NCBI GenBank assembly: GCA_009760855.2
Contig: WPIO01000300.1
Location: forward strand, 64,001-113,833
Reading direction: 5' to 3'
DNA length: 49,833 nucleotides
DNA from: Cristatella mucedo
Taxonomy: Eukaryota; Bryozoa; Phylactolaemata; Cristatellidae
Below, in pieces: positions 33,161 through 45,689 of the stretch (position 1 is its first letter; the number at the start of each line of letters is the position of its first letter). The notes beneath the pieces are model-generated. The model had not been told where the DNA came from and did not search any database. It saw only the letters and a list, made by a program, of their open reading frames with translations. The position numbers and the translations under genes are program-made.

Positions 33161-33750
33161 CTAACGAAGTCAGTCTAGAGCACCTAACATCTTGCCTAGG
33201 CATCACTTGCACTGTTCTGCAATGTTTCAGGTCCTATATCAGTGAGACACTTCAGAATTGTGATGTGAATGGAAAAAGACCATTCCCTGAATTCCCGAAT
33301 TTTTGTGTTACCTAAGAACTCAGTGCTTGATTCAGTTCTTTTCAAAGTTTTTACTCTCTCTTTTGCACGTATAACTTCCAAGCACAATCTAGGCATTTAC
33401 TTCTATGTGGATGAAACTCAGTCTTACTTTGCTTTGATCCCCCAACCCTCCCGAACGTGAAATGATTTGATCTCTAATGCTACATGTCTTGATGACATCC
33501 TCTCATAGATGGCAGCAAATGCTCTTTGAATTCAGTGATACAATCACCAACTTACTAGTTATAGGCAAAGCAAGCGTGATTTAGAAATTGGAAGAGCTAA
33601 CTCTCAAAATAGGTTCTCTTTAAAATCGGTACTGTTGAATATATACGAATTCTATGTGCGATGTCCCAAAGTAGCACACAACGAGACGCCTGCATCATCT
33701 CTGCCGTCACATTTGCCAACCTTCAGCTGCAAGAGCAGAAAACAAGGTTC
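33160..33750 (+). pseudogene. Family 1 LINE reverse transcriptase fragment
   Basis: Plus-strand remnant beginning in motif A-B territory (SLEHLTSCLGITCTVLQCF near 33170) and passing a YADD-equivalent reading YVDE near 33405. It continues through the GKASVI-like block near 33565 to about 33750. Motif B has lost GVPQGS. Multiple frame changes make it non-functional. Confidence 0.7.
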
Positions 33751-34264
33751 TCAGCCTTTTCGTCGAGTCTTAACCTGCAATAAAAGAGTGAGAGTTACTT
33801 CGTGGTGTGAATCGTAAATCATATTTGTCTTATTCGCAATCATTTGCGAAATACTAATGTACAGCTGGTAAGGAGTGTTTTTTGTGCATTGACCTATATG
33901 AAGCCTCCAGATTAATCCGTGATAAGTTTTTATTGTTTATTTTTAACAACACAAATCGACCACCTCATGCGTGAAGACAAACTTGTAATATTAAAGAGTC
34001 TGTAGTCACTACATTTATTTGTAGTTAAAATAGGAAAGTACGGTTGTTTGCTATTTTTAGCACACTGACTTCGACCGAAGACAGTAAATACAGAAGATCA
34101 CTGAAGCCTTTGCATTTGGTTACATTAATCAGAAATCATTACTTTCTACTCCACCAACCGACCTCGTTCAGGAAAGATAAATAGCAGAATTAAATTGGCT
34201 TTCTCATATCAAATAATGTGTCGAACCGTTCAGCACGTTCCCCCCCATGCATCGCAGTAAATAA
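33751..34264. other. Unassigned stretch
   Basis: No recognised element or gene. It lies between two plus-strand family 1 fragments and contains a C run (GTTCCCCCCCATGC near 34230). Confidence 0.4.
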
Positions 34265-36012
34265 ATTGCATCTCTCTTAACATTTATCTGCTGCTGCCAT
34301 GCATAAATAACATCATCTATATGTCATTAGCCTCAGGTCATGTCCCAGCACCTTTCAAAAAATCTGTAGTTAGGCCACTTCTCAAGAAAGCTACACTAGA
34401 CCAAGAGAAGCTAAGCAACTACCGCCCAGTCTCCATTCGACCGTATCTATGAAAGACACTAGAACGGGTCGTGGCGGACCAGCTAAACTCATACATTGAA
34501 ACCTCACACCTTGCTAGTAAGTTCCAGTCTGGCTTTAGAGCTAATCACTCCACAGAGTGAGCATTGCTTAGGGTATACAACGACCCACTTAGCGATGCAG
34601 ACATGGGTAGATTGTCTCCGTTATTTTGGTCGATCTTTCGGCAGCTTTTGATACCATCGATCACAAAGTTCTTCTAGAGCACCTCTCATCTCACCTGGGA
34701 ATCACTGGCACCGCTCTATCATGGTTCAGGTCCTACCTCAGTGGGAGACTCCAGAGTATTGACGTGCATGAACAAAGATCATCTGAGGTACCTCTGAAAT
34801 ATAGGTTACATCAGGGCTATGTGCTAGGTACATTTCTTTTCACGGTTTATACTCTCCCTCATGCTGATGTGATTGCCAAGGACAATCTAGGCTTTCACTT
34901 CTATTCGGATGACGCTCAGTTGTACCTTTGCGTTGATTCCTCCCAGCCTTCGAGCACCTCAAATTCTCTCAACACACTTGCTGCATGCATTGATGACATC
35001 CGCACATTGATGGCAGCAAATTTTCTAAAACTAAACGATGATAAAACTAACTTACTTGTTACGGGCAAACTCATTGTGATTCAGAGATTGGAAATGCTGA
35101 CTCTCAAAATTGGCTCTGCCAGCAGATCTCCTGTTGAATCAGCTCGAAATCTAGTATTAATGATAAAAAGCGACCTCTTATTAGACGACCATATCAGCAC
35201 AACAGTCCAATGTGCCTATTTTTAGCTTAATAACATTGCTAAAATTCGTTCTTGTTTCGATAAGGATACCACGTCCAAGTTGGTCCATGCATTCGTGACA
35301 TCCCGTATCGACTTCAGCAACTCAATGCTTACTGGCCTACCAGCATGTGCGATCAGGTGATGGCAGCTGGTGCAAAACTCTGCAGCTAGGCTTGTCTGTC
35401 GTGAGCTTGGCTGTTGCCACATTACTCCACTTCTCGCCGACCTGCACTGGCTACCAGTCAAGCAAGAAATTGACTTAAAGGTTTTGTCGCTCACTTTTAG
35501 GTCCCTTTATTCTATCGCTCCAGCCTATCTCTTAGATATACTATCCAATTAGGCCAAGCATCGTACCATGCACTTTTTCGGAATCCAACAGTCTACAAAT
35601 ACCTCGAACAAGCCTTAAATCCTCTGGAGACCGTGCATTTATTTCGTGTGCTCCCAAAGCCTGGAACTCTCTCCCGACCTGCGTCAGAACATCCCTTGAC
35701 CTGACCACATTTAAAAAGAACTTAAAAACACCTATATTAAGGACCACCTTAATTTAGGACAGCATTTAGTGGTTCCCTGTGATCAGTCCGTCGCGTGCTT
35801 ATGGGAGCTGACACTGTGCATGCTGCCACTAACCACATTTGCACGCTGACCCTGTGCATGTAACCCCTAACCATATTATTCATTTTGTTTGTTTATCAAG
35901 CATGATTTTACTCACCATTCAATTGCATTCCCCTTTGCAGCAAATGAAAAGCGCTTAGAGAGTGATTAGTTTCTCTGAGGGTGCTTTATCAAGTACATTA
36001 TTATTATTATTG
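34265..36012 (+). pseudogene. Family 1 LINE reverse transcriptase to 3' end
   Basis: 5'-truncated plus-strand copy from the palm start (VPAPFKK-like near 34345) to the (ATT)n tail at 36012. A 199-codon open stretch (34626-35225) holds motif A LSAAFDTIDHKVLLEHL and a degraded motif B (HQGYVLGT in place of PQGSVLGP). Motif C is FYSDDAQLY, with both Asp kept but Ala changed to Ser. KLNDDKTNLLVTGK follows, reading straight through the point where the copy at 24479 has its frameshift. Stops at about 34449 and 34558 precede it, and TAG at 35223 ends it. The C-terminal domain continues in other frames (35370-35552). The hairpin near 35948-35988 is weakened (GGTGCTTT). Confidence 0.82.
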
Positions 36013-36853
36013 CAACGTAATCTGCAAGTCGTCTAGTAAATTCATTATGAATAAAGACTTTAGATTCAATGTTTGATCATCTAGGATTGCTCAAGTTACC
36101 TCTGCCAGTAATCGGAACCCCTATAGTCAGTGCACCGTGTCAATAAACAAATCATCGTACTTCAATTGTGGAAAATTGCCAAACTGATAACGTTTATTGA
36201 CTATGACTGCAGAGCCAGTCTAAACGTTACCAAAATTAGTAGTTAGATTGCTGTAAAGGCCTTCATTTCACTCTACAGGACTGTTGAATAGGCGAAAACA
36301 CATACAAATCACCTGTCTCGAGCCAGCTTGATAGCTAGCATATTTTACCTGGTTTTTATTGCGTTGCAAGCTTTCTATAAAGCCCCAAATGACCTTGAGG
36401 ATCACAGACTTGGCTAACTGATCAAGTCACTAACCAGCCTACATATTTGACCTACTTACTATAATGGTGCTCTCAACCAGCACCTCAAACTAGGCTTTCA
36501 TTCGTGTTTTCAAGAAAATTTCCTCTAAAACTGGTTCGCACAATGTCCTCCTCAGAACACTGAAGCTTTATTCGGGAGCTTTATAAATGCCTCAGGGCTC
36601 GATACACTAATCTAGGTTGTCAATGGTGGTCAGTTTGACTCTGGTCGTCAAAGGTCAGCCCCATAAACCCTCAGATAAACGAGGGCAGCAAAGATAGACA
36701 CTTTAGTGAGTGTGCATTTATTTAGTAAGCAGTTCGAAACTAGTCCCTGGTTCACTCATCAACTGTTCCCTAATTTTTTCAGGACATTAGTAACTTTGTA
36801 ATTTTATTTTTCTTACGTGGCTGGAATGCAAGGTTGTGATCCTGATTCATTTA
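36013..36853. other. Unassigned stretch
   Basis: No recognised element, RNA gene or coding region. Ordinary AT-rich DNA. Confidence 0.4.
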
Positions 36854-36940
36854 ATAGTAATAATAATAATGCACTTGATAAAGTGCCCTCGAAGAACTCA
36901 ATGTCTTTCTAGGCGTTTTAAATTTGCTGCAAAGGGCTAT
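36854..36940 (-). mobile_element. Family 1 LINE tail only
   Basis: Plus-strand reading: (TAA)n, GCACTTGATAAAGTGCCCTC, then AGGCGTTTTAAATTTGCTGC. A single-base change weakens the stem. About 85 bases, extremely truncated. Confidence 0.75.
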
Positions 36941-37064
36941 AATTAACGACCGTTAAATAATCTTTTATCTAACTCATGAATTTCTGCTATTTACTTCCCG
37001 TGTGTCTCTTTGAGCTGCTCTATGCACACTCATAATATTTAGTAATTTTAGCGATATTGACTTT

Positions 37065-37262
37065 AATATTGCACCCTTAGAGAACTCACTCTCTATATAG
37101 GCTCTTCATATTAGAAGCACATGAAGTAATATCGAATGGTTAGAAGTTTTATGAACAACAAACAGCAATTCAACATGGTTAGGCGTGAACAGTGCATGAT
37201 TAGCATGCAAGTATTGTTACTGGCAGCAGGCACAGTGTCAGCACTCTTAAGTACCTCTGGGA
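37065..37262 (-). mobile_element. Family 1 LINE 3' untranslated fragment
   Basis: A second minus-strand family 1 end: ATTGCACCCTTAGAGAACTC near 37072, CATGGTTAGGCGTGA near 37174, GCATGCAAGT near 37203 and CACAGTGTCAGCA near 37232. It is in the same orientation as the tail at 36854, separated by 125 unassigned bases. Confidence 0.65.
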
Positions 37263-37284
37263 AAAGTCATTATGGCCCATGGAA

Positions 37285-37870
37285 TCGGAAAATACTTGTT
37301 ATGCTAACGATACTCAGCTGAATTTTTCATTCAAACCAACGTAATCGACTGCAGCAACCGATAAACTGTATGCATGCTCTGCCGACATTTGATCATAGAT
37401 TCCGGAAAAATCCCTGAAAATAAATGAAGATCACACCCAATTGCTGGTCACAGTACACCCAGAGTGCTTGGCTGGATTAGAAAACTTTCCCATTTTAATA
37501 TTTGATGATGTTATGTGACTGTCGCTGTTTGCACAAAATTTAGGTGTCATGTTTGACAGTTGCCAAAATGTAAAAGCTTCATTCAGAATACTGCTTTATT
37601 GCTACCCGTCACTTGCGATATCCTAGACTAGGAGATTTCTTCCTCAATGTATTTCAAAATATTTAACTAGCTCCTTAATTCGGCCGTGGCTTGATTGTTG
37701 TAATTCCCTTTTGACATTGCTACCAAAAAGCAACAAGGCGACTGTAGCTGGCTATGAATATGGCTGCAAGGCTAGTTTTTAAGACCCTGAGGTTTGAGCA
37801 CGTGTCTCCTCTCCTAAAAGAGCTAGGTTGGCTGCCGGTTATCAGTGGATGCAGAGCAAAGCTCACTAGG
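37285..37870 (+). pseudogene. Family 2 LINE, RT end and C-terminal region
   Basis: The only plus-strand family 2 copy. It starts at a YADD-like block reading YANDTQLNF near 37300 (one catalytic Asp replaced by Asn). It passes AQNLGVMFDS near 37535 and a CNSLLTLLPKSN block near 37700. It ends near the WLPVxQR counterpart at 37860 (GAGCTAGGTTGGCTGCCGG). Stops and shifts are present throughout. Confidence 0.7.
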
Positions 37871-38716
37871 GTTGTTACATAGCAATCAGTAGACTTTCAG
37901 TCTTCAAACCAATACGGGCTGCTGGTGTCGACATCAGCAGTGGAAGATTTTGGAAAGTGGGTGTACAATCTATAAATAGACCAGTGGCAATGAATTTCAA
38001 GGTAAGTCTCGTAAAAACTGCTTGCACTGCTCTACCAAGGAAAATACACGAGAGTGAACTTTGCATCGCATTCACAACATTCGGTAGTAAGCATGCCCGA
38101 GGCCTCTAATAGCAAGTTAAAGATTATCTAATAGCACAACCAACAGCCACTGCTCAGGCTGCAACTGCTGAGCACCTTCGCCAGCCCCCAAATGTCAACT
38201 GTAGATCTAGCCAGGCTTGAGGCATAACCTCCACTCAACTCCTGCTTTGGGCTCAAAATGTCCTCGTGAGGTCCACTTCCAGTAGTCAATTCGGCGCTCG
38301 TTGTAAGTGTGCTTTTAAAAAGGAGTATCTGTGCATCGTTTTCACGGCTACAGAAGTGGTATTAATTTAAGCCCACGCAGAAGTCCAGCGATTCACTCTT
38401 TTCGCGGCTTGTGCTTCCATCTGTGGACTTGGATGACTCTCTGGAGCAACAGCTTTCTAGAAAATATTCTATGCCGCAAACCACTAGGGAAGATCAAGGG
38501 TAATTTAATTTCAATAAATATAATTCTATCACGATGGTTTCCAACAGTAAGTCTATGCAATTGAAACATGTTTTACTAGAGATCATTCAACCATCGAAGC
38601 CAGGCGTATGATCGGCAGGGTATTGTCACCTCCTCAACAAAGCTTGCTTGATTTTGCATATGACAACATCCAAATAAGGCCGCCGCCTGATGATTCCGGA
38701 AAGACTACTCAAAGAC
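37871..38716. other. Unassigned stretch
   Basis: No element recognised with confidence. Frames at 37875-38075 (minus) and 38331-38564 (plus) are short and unfamiliar. Confidence 0.4.
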
Positions 38717-39535
38717 ACCAAAGCTTGCGCACGTTTTTGAATGGACACCACATTCAAGTTGGCCCTTGCATTTGTGATATCCCGTCGTGATTTATGTAGC
38801 TCAATACTTGCTGGCCTAACGTGAAAATTCGCTCTGCCCACATCTCCAGTTAATCTGCAAGGGATAAACGTATACCTTTCCAAAGTCATTAATAGTTAGA
38901 AAACCACATCAGATCCGCAGTCAACTATACCTACGTCCAGTTACATAAAAATTTGGGCTTCATTACACGGCATCTACACATGTTTGTAAGTACTTGATAT
39001 CTTGTCTTGATGTCTGTTACCCACTGCTTCTTGATATATTGGTGTGTATAATCTGGCACTTACGATTGCTGCGAAGTTAAGGGGCTTGTATTTTGGGAGC
39101 TCCGATGTCACTGCAAGCTTCTTAACCGACCTGCAGTGGGTTCTAGTCAAGCGAGGCATCAACAGCAAAGGTTAACCACTAACTTTTTGCTTAATTTATC
39201 TTCTGGCTCAAGCCGAACTGACAGATGAGTTCCTCCATCATACTAAACTACCTAACAACCCTCTTTTATAAATGTAATCGCGTATTTTCATCTTGTATGT
39301 CCCTTTAGTACTTTACACAAAGCCTTTAGTATATTGTTTCCCATAGCCTAGAAATTACCTCTTACTGGTGCCACAATATCCCCCTGACTTTACGCCATTT
39401 CAAAAAAGGAAGTAAAAATGCTTTGACGTATTGTGGTATTCAGTGGATTGACATGATTCCTTTTCTGCTTAAGAGTGCTGACAAATTGAATGCTTATACT
39501 AACCGTGTTATCGTTTTGGCCTAGGTCCTCTCATT
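38717..39535 (+). mobile_element. Two old family 1 LINE pieces in tandem
   Basis: 38717-38818 aligns with the family 1 region after the reverse transcriptase (ACATTCAAGTTGGCCC, TGTGATATCCCGTCG). Then 38819-39535 restarts slightly upstream in the LINE (AAATTCGCTCTGCCCACATC) and runs through the same region again (CTTGATATCTTGTCTTGATG, GACCTGCAGTGGG) towards the 3' end. Highly diverged and without open frames. Confidence 0.6.
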
Positions 39536-40907
39536 CTATAAATCTCAGGCTTGTTGGCATTTAGTAGTTATCACTGTCAATTAAAACATGCTTAGTTTTT
39601 GGTAGAGGCACAGTTCTCGCAATAGTTGCAGTTCTCTGAAGGACTTATACAAATGTATCACTATTATCAGTATTATGGGCACTCGAAGACTCACCCAAGT
39701 ATAAGCGTTTGTAGTGTTATCAGCCGTAAGCATGCTAACCCAAGACCTAGGGATTTGGATAACAAATTTTTTGTAACACAACTCTGGGCTGTGGTCAGTG
39801 TAAACATTATGCAGCTATTTTCTGAGGAATGAAGATAAATTAACTAATGTTGCTTACTACCGTATCGTCTCTGTGCATGCTAACATTAAAGCTTTTACGA
39901 CCATCGGTTAGCTGCTACATTTATGATTTAGCTTCACCAGCTGTATATGAGGTCTACCCATCTGCCTTCTTTGTGGTATATGCAAAAAATCTATTTAAAT
40001 GACTGCAGGATATTGAAAATATAACTTTTATTTATATAACAAACTAAAGAAAATTCTCTACCCAGCCGTTTCAAATGATAACAGGGCTACAGATCTTGAC
40101 CTAGGTCATTAACGTGACCACCAAACGCGTTATTTGACCATGCACATGGCATGCACCTAGTCGAATTCTGTTTTAGGGCTTACGTGTTTTCAATTATGCT
40201 TAAATGAATTCATTCGTAAATAGAAAGAAAATAATTCCATACTCAAGTTTAAGTAGAAGCAGGCCATATGGAGCAGCACCAGGTAAACTACATTTATATG
40301 CTAAGCTTTTTAGATGCATACATATTTAGCTCGACCCAGATACGTGACTTAAAATGACCTCAGGTGCTGCAATTATAGTTCTACAGTGATGGTACTGACA
40401 TACTAAATCCCACAGAAGTTGGGAGAAAAACGAAGATGATGTCTTCATTTTCTCCCACAGTTAGAGCTGAAATATCATTGAAATTTTAAATCCAAATCTT
40501 AGAAATATAGGTACTTCACAAGATTACAAATTAATAATGATTTTTAGACAGGCACCTAGGGCACTTCAGCAGCAAGGCCTTGTGTATACCGGTGCCCTTT
40601 GTTCGTGCGTGACCTCCTCTGACGCTTAAGCTTTAATCAACTTGGATGGCTGACAGAAAAGATGCTAAATGTGTGTACATTAATGTCTAACTAACTTCGG
40701 CCTTATCCCCTAATTTGAATGGGTCAGTTCAATCGATAGAAATTCATGTGTACAGCTTCGATCGGATGTTAGCTAAGTACTTTAGGCGTACACTTATCAC
40801 GATCGCCTCAATTTGCATGCAGAACATGGGAGCAGAAACTCCAACGAGCCTAGTACAAAACTTAACACTCGTGCCATTGTGAGGAATGATTGTTCGGCCT
40901 CTCATAC
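39536..40907. other. Unassigned stretch
   Basis: About 1.4 kb without a recognisable element or gene. It holds an inverted repeat at 40420-40457 and a 12-base palindrome TGACCTAGGTCA at 40097-40108. Confidence 0.4.
40420..40457. other. Near-perfect 16-bp hairpin
   Basis: Left arm TGGGAGAAAAACGAAGA and right arm TCTTCATTTTCTCCCA pair with one bulge and a 5-base loop. No terminal duplication or related copy is seen. It could be a small RNA hairpin, the core of a MITE, or chance. Confidence 0.6.
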
Positions 40908-41385
40908 TAATAATAATACAAAAATGTACTAGATAAAGCGCCCTCAGAGAACTCAATCTCTTTCTAGGCGCTTTACATTTGCTGCCAAGGAAAACACGAT
41001 TAATGGTGAGTAATATCATGCTTGAAAAACAAACAAAATGAATAACATGGTTATGGGTGACACGCACAGGGTTAGCATGCAAATTTGGTTAGTGGCACCA
41101 TGCACAGTGAGCACGCATTAGCACATGAAGGACGAATCACATGGACCCACTAACTGCTGTCCTAAATAGGTGTGTTTCAAGTTCTTTTTAAATGTGGTTC
41201 AGTCAGGGGATGTTCTGACGCAAGTCGGGATTGAGTTCCAGGCTTTGGGAGCATACGAACTAAATGCACAGTCTCTAAAGGATTTGAGGTTTGTACGAGG
41301 TATTGGTAGACTTTTGGATTCCGAAAAGCGTATGGTACGATGCTTGGCCGGGTGGGGGAGTAGAGATCTCATGAATGCCTCTGTT
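40908..41385 (-). pseudogene. Family 1 LINE C-terminal end and tail
   Basis: Minus-strand copy. (AAT)n near 40908-40920 is followed by an intact stem (GATAAAGCGCCCTC / AGGCGCTTTACATTTGC). The 3' untranslated region comes next, then the coding end matching WNS and FKxxLKT-type residues. Truncated at about 41375 (GGGTGGGGGAGTAGAG). Confidence 0.8.
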
Positions 41386-41459
41386 ACTAAATGCTTCTGT
41401 TATGTAAATGCTGGACCTAGAGATGCATTCTATGGACAAGTACTGAGGCACTAAATATA
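41386..41459. other. Spacer between family 1 and family 2
   Basis: Short unassigned DNA between the truncated family 1 end and the family 2 tail. Confidence 0.4.
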
Positions 41460-44400
41460 GATAATGTAACGTAATGTATCTAATTCTGTAACTCCACAAA
41501 GTCATAGAGACCATGCGGGGGTTTCGCAGTAGAGTTCTGTATAGCTCAATCACAGCCATAGACGCTTGGGGTATGCATTCGATAGCCTACATGCTTCATT
41601 TCATGCAACAAAAATAAATTGGAAAGCATAACAGAGTCAGGGAAGCAGTTGAAGTAGTGGGTAGCATGGAAGTAGCAGCTCACCACCTCTAAAAAGAATG
41701 AGCCATAATGGGCAAAAGGAGAGCAGTTGTCGTTTCGTAAGAATTGTGGACGTGAGTTAAGCAGTCTAGGACCTGCAGAACTCAAGCTTCAGTCGCCAAT
41801 GGTCTTTAAGTGGAGGAATGTAACAGCTAATTTATTGACCACTCAGGACCCGAGGGAGCGAACAGGCTGAAATTGATGCAGCAGTTCAGCTATGCACGAA
41901 GTAGCCAAGCCGAGGAGGGCCGTGTTCGTCAGCTTAAGAACTTTGCTCTGTATCCGTTGCTCGACCTGCATCCAGCTTAGCTCTTTTAGCACAGGAGACA
42001 CGTGCTCTAATCTCTTAGACTTGAAGGCTAGCTTTGCAGCCACATACACAGTCAGCCACAGCCGCTTAATTGTTGTGTTTTGTAGCCCTGGCAAAAGAGA
42101 ATTAAAATAATCAAGCCGAGATAGAACAGAGGAGCTAGTTAATTTTTTTACAAACCAATCCTGAAGACAAATCCTAATCTTGGATTGGGATCGGACGTGA
42201 CGGCTAGCTTTAGAAGCAGTATTCTGAATGAAGCTTTTAAAAATGAGGCAGCTGTTGAAAACTACCCCTAAATTTTGAGAACTTGGTCATGGTCTGGTCG
42301 CACGATAATATCACCTATTAGAAGAGCAAAGCCTTTTGATCCAGCCACGCAATTTGGGTGTCATGTGAGCGGCAGTTCAGCTTAGTTGCAATTTAGTTTT
42401 CAGAAGTTTCCGGCATCCAGGATCTAATGTCGGCAATGCAAGCATCAAGTTTCTCAGTGGCTGCTGCAGATTTCTAAGGTTCGAATAACAAAAACAGCTG
42501 AGTATCGTTAGTGCGAAGGTGATATCCTATTCATTGGGCCTTAATCAAGTTTCCCAGAGGTTGACTATAAGTGGAGAACAGGAAGGGACCCAAGACGGAC
42601 CCTTGAGAGACTCCATAGGTGACCCGTTCCTTGATTGAGAGCTGACCCCCACACGACACGGATTGAATAAGATCAGACAAGTACGAGTTAAACAACGCAA
42701 GTGCTTCAACTGCCAGACTGATCATTGTTCTGAATCGCTCAAGCAGAACATCGTGATCAATGGTGTCGAAGGAAGCAGACATATCTAGCAGAGCGAGATC
42801 TGTGACATTCTCGACGTCGTTGACTTGTAGAATGTCATTGTTAACACGGAGTCGAGCAGTTTCAGTGCAGTTCTGCCTCTTGAACTCTGATTGAAATGTT
42901 TCTGACATTTCATCCTTTTCAATACGTTCAAACGACTGCTTGGCAACAACTTTTTCAAGAATCTTTGATAAGAAAGGAGGACGGGAAATAGGACGATAGT
43001 TTGCAAGGACTGCTGAATCTAATCCAGGCTTTTTTTAAATGGGTCTAACGATTGCTGATTTGAAGGACTTGGGGACGACCTTTTTCCCAAAGAACCATTA
43101 AAAATCTCGGTTCGTGCAGGGCTAAGTTAGTCTGCTAGTGATGACCGCAGAGATGAAGTTAAAGGTTCTTCAGGAGACGAGCTCTTTTGCTAGACCTTAT
43201 TAGGTAGCTATATTGCATGCAGAAACCTCGGAAAACCGTTAAGTAAAGGTCACAGGTTGTGGAACCGCGAATGCTTTAGTTGGAGGCAGCCGTATGGAGG
43301 CACAGATATGCACATTGTTTTCAGTAAAGAAGGCTGCAAACTTTTAGGCTGGGCCCTCACTATCCGAGGAGTCCGATCTGTCAGCTTTGGCCAGTAAATT
43401 GTCTACTGTCTTATAAATCTTTTTTGGGTCCGTCTGGCAGGAATTCAGCTTACGTATGAAAAAATAAGCACTGGCTTTTTTAAGCTTCTGGGTGTAAATT
43501 CGAAGGAAGTCTTTGAAATTGACTAGATCTGCATCAGACCCCGATTTCTTAGAACAACGGTCAAGCCTGCCCTTAACTCGGCACATCTTTGTGAGTTTTA
43601 TTTTGAATTCAAACAGATCTCTGTGAGTCTGTACACGGATAGAATGACCAGAAGCAGGATTGTCAAGAGCACTCTTGAGTGTCAAGTTCATTGCATCAGT
43701 GAGGGTATCGAGGCTCCTGTTCGAGTCTGAATGCAGATCTAGAAGACCTGCATCACAAAAGGATTCCAAAAACTTGTCCGTGTCAATGCTTTGTAAGTTA
43801 CGTCATTTGACAAGTTCAACATTACCCTGTCCGTACAAGGGAGCGTGAACAGTAAACGAACAATGATCTGAGAGTGTCAGTGGGAACACCACATGGTCAG
43901 TGGGGAAGATATCCTTAGTGATCACGAGATCTAGAATATGGCCACTGACGTGGACGGTGTGATTAAAGCGTCGGACTAAACCAAAATTCTGCAGACAGTA
44001 AAGAAATGAGGAGACCGGGTTGTTGCTAGGGCTGTCAACGTGAATATTGAAGTCTTCTACAATTAGTAACGGCCTGTCACACACAAATATTTTAGCAAGG
44101 AACTCTTGAAAACTCCGCTATAAATAAGTTTAGACAGTCAGAAGGAGGCCGGTATATCACCACAGAGCGAGGCTTTGTCTTTGAGGAAGACCTTATTGCA
44201 ACCGATTCAAACGATGGCCTATTCGAAAAACTGCACATATTATAGCCTAACGATTCGCAAGAAACAGTTGCAACCCAGCCACCAAGCTCGTCAGAACGCA
44301 TTGACTCTTAGGACGAGAACACGTGTGGAGTATTCTCAGAAATACAGCTACTAGAACAAGGGCGTTATCCAAGTTTTGGTAAGCAGAAATGCATGTAGCT

Positions 44401-44660
44401 TCTCGTGGACCAGCTAATCGTGGATAAGTAACCCTTTGGTTTTTAGCGAGTGGACATTTGATAGGCAGAATTTAAGAGGCTTTCCAACGACTGGGCACCG
44501 GCGATGGAGTGGTTTGTATTCACGCCGGCGTGTATCCGGCACGGCTGACACGAACCCTTTGAATTTTACATGAACCTTAGTAACGAACACCTGTCGACGT
44601 TCCACAAAGTGCTGGGCTACGTCGGGTGGGCTACTACTGCAAAAAGTAATATTCAGCGCT
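41460..44660 (-). mobile_element. Family 2 LINE, fullest copy
   Basis: About 3.2 kb covering the endonuclease start to the 3' tail on the minus strand. The tail is short (ATGTAACGTAATGTATC). The 5' boundary is uncertain: the sequence beyond 44660 has no counterpart in the window and may contain the family's 5' untranslated region or first open frame. Confidence 0.8.
41843..44660 (-). pseudogene. Family 2 endonuclease-reverse transcriptase (broken)
   Basis: From N to C. Within 44414-44677 is CLSNVHSLKTKGLL, the usual start of the APE-type endonuclease. TKTWITP lies near 44345-44385, where the catalytic Glu of TETW is Lys. YNMCSFS and VVIYRPPSDCLN follow in 44092-44301. Then comes VEDFNIHVDSP with HVSGHILDLVIT and LSDHCSFTVHAP in 43803-44084. 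The linker is 43344-43769. Palm sequence in another frame (42785-43006) is followed by motif A LLDMSASFDTIDHDVLLERF and motif B YGVSQGSVLGP in 42531-42908. The C-terminal domain (HVSPVLKELSWMQVEQR) is 41843-42094. At least four frame changes separate these parts. L2/CR1-like affiliation is inferred from motif order. Confidence 0.83.
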
Positions 44661-45689
44661 TTAAACTTACGGGTCATGGGTTTGATAGCCAGCTGATCAT
44701 AGAGCCAACGCAGGCTCCAGGAAGTTTTTCACTGGCCTGCCAAAGAAGGCCCGCTGGTAGACATCGACTAATGGCGACGTCAGACCTTATGCTAAGCAGG
44801 TCCTGTTAAGCGTAGCCTATCCAAGGACAGCTCAGAAATAGTCACAGCGAAGATAGCAGCGGGATACCTGAAGGTATCGTGGAGAAATTAGGTAAAGGTC
44901 AACACCAAGCTAGGAATCTCCTGGGGCTGCTCTCTAGCTCGGGAAATAAAGGTAAGTTATAAGGTGGAACCAAAATTACACCTCACATACTCACATATCG
45001 CTGTACTGAAAACCTCTTCCTTGATTCCGAAAATGCACTTCGGATCAAAAAATGTCCTTAAATTGAGCAGAGCTCCGTGAAGCTTATCGAATATCTAGGC
45101 AATATCTCGCCATGGTTCTTTATTCTTCTGCTCTTACAGCCAACTTGGCATATGTTGACTCAGTGCTTGAAGTACCTGCTTTAGCACGTGTACCATCCCT
45201 AGCCAAAGTTTCAACACCTGCTGCTTGTGGTGCAAACACATCTGGCGGAATGACAACATCTCGTACGGCTAGACAAGCAGATCTTTGGTATGTAGAGCCT
45301 GCAAAGGACTTGGTTCAAAGGCATGAGACTTACGTAAAGCACTAAAGTCCTCTTACAACTCATATAGAAAGCTGGATGGTTGCACTAGCTACTGTTAGAA
45401 TGGTGTCAATGAAGTGTCCATGACCGGCCTCAATCGTCTTAATTAACAAATTCAGGTTAAAATCCAGTAGTTTTTGTATCAAACCGGATCTCCTTTCTGG
45501 TATGTCTTATTCTGTAAAAGAAAAGGTAGGTCCCATCAGCAGTGGTGATCTATGTTGAAGAAAATATAATGGGGTTTGAAGTTTTCTACTTACAAGTGGT
45601 CAGCGAGTTATCGTTGCTTCCCAAACATTAGTGGATTGCAGACTGGTGCAGATTTTTCAAAGCACACCTCCACCTTCCCAGTGCAGATG
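44661..45689. other. Unassigned, possibly family 2 5' region
   Basis: No motif recognised. It adjoins the 5' side of the family 2 LINE. A 77-codon plus-strand frame at 45112-45345 (AACGANTSGGMTTSRTARQ) is unfamiliar and in the opposite orientation to the LINE. Confidence 0.35.
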
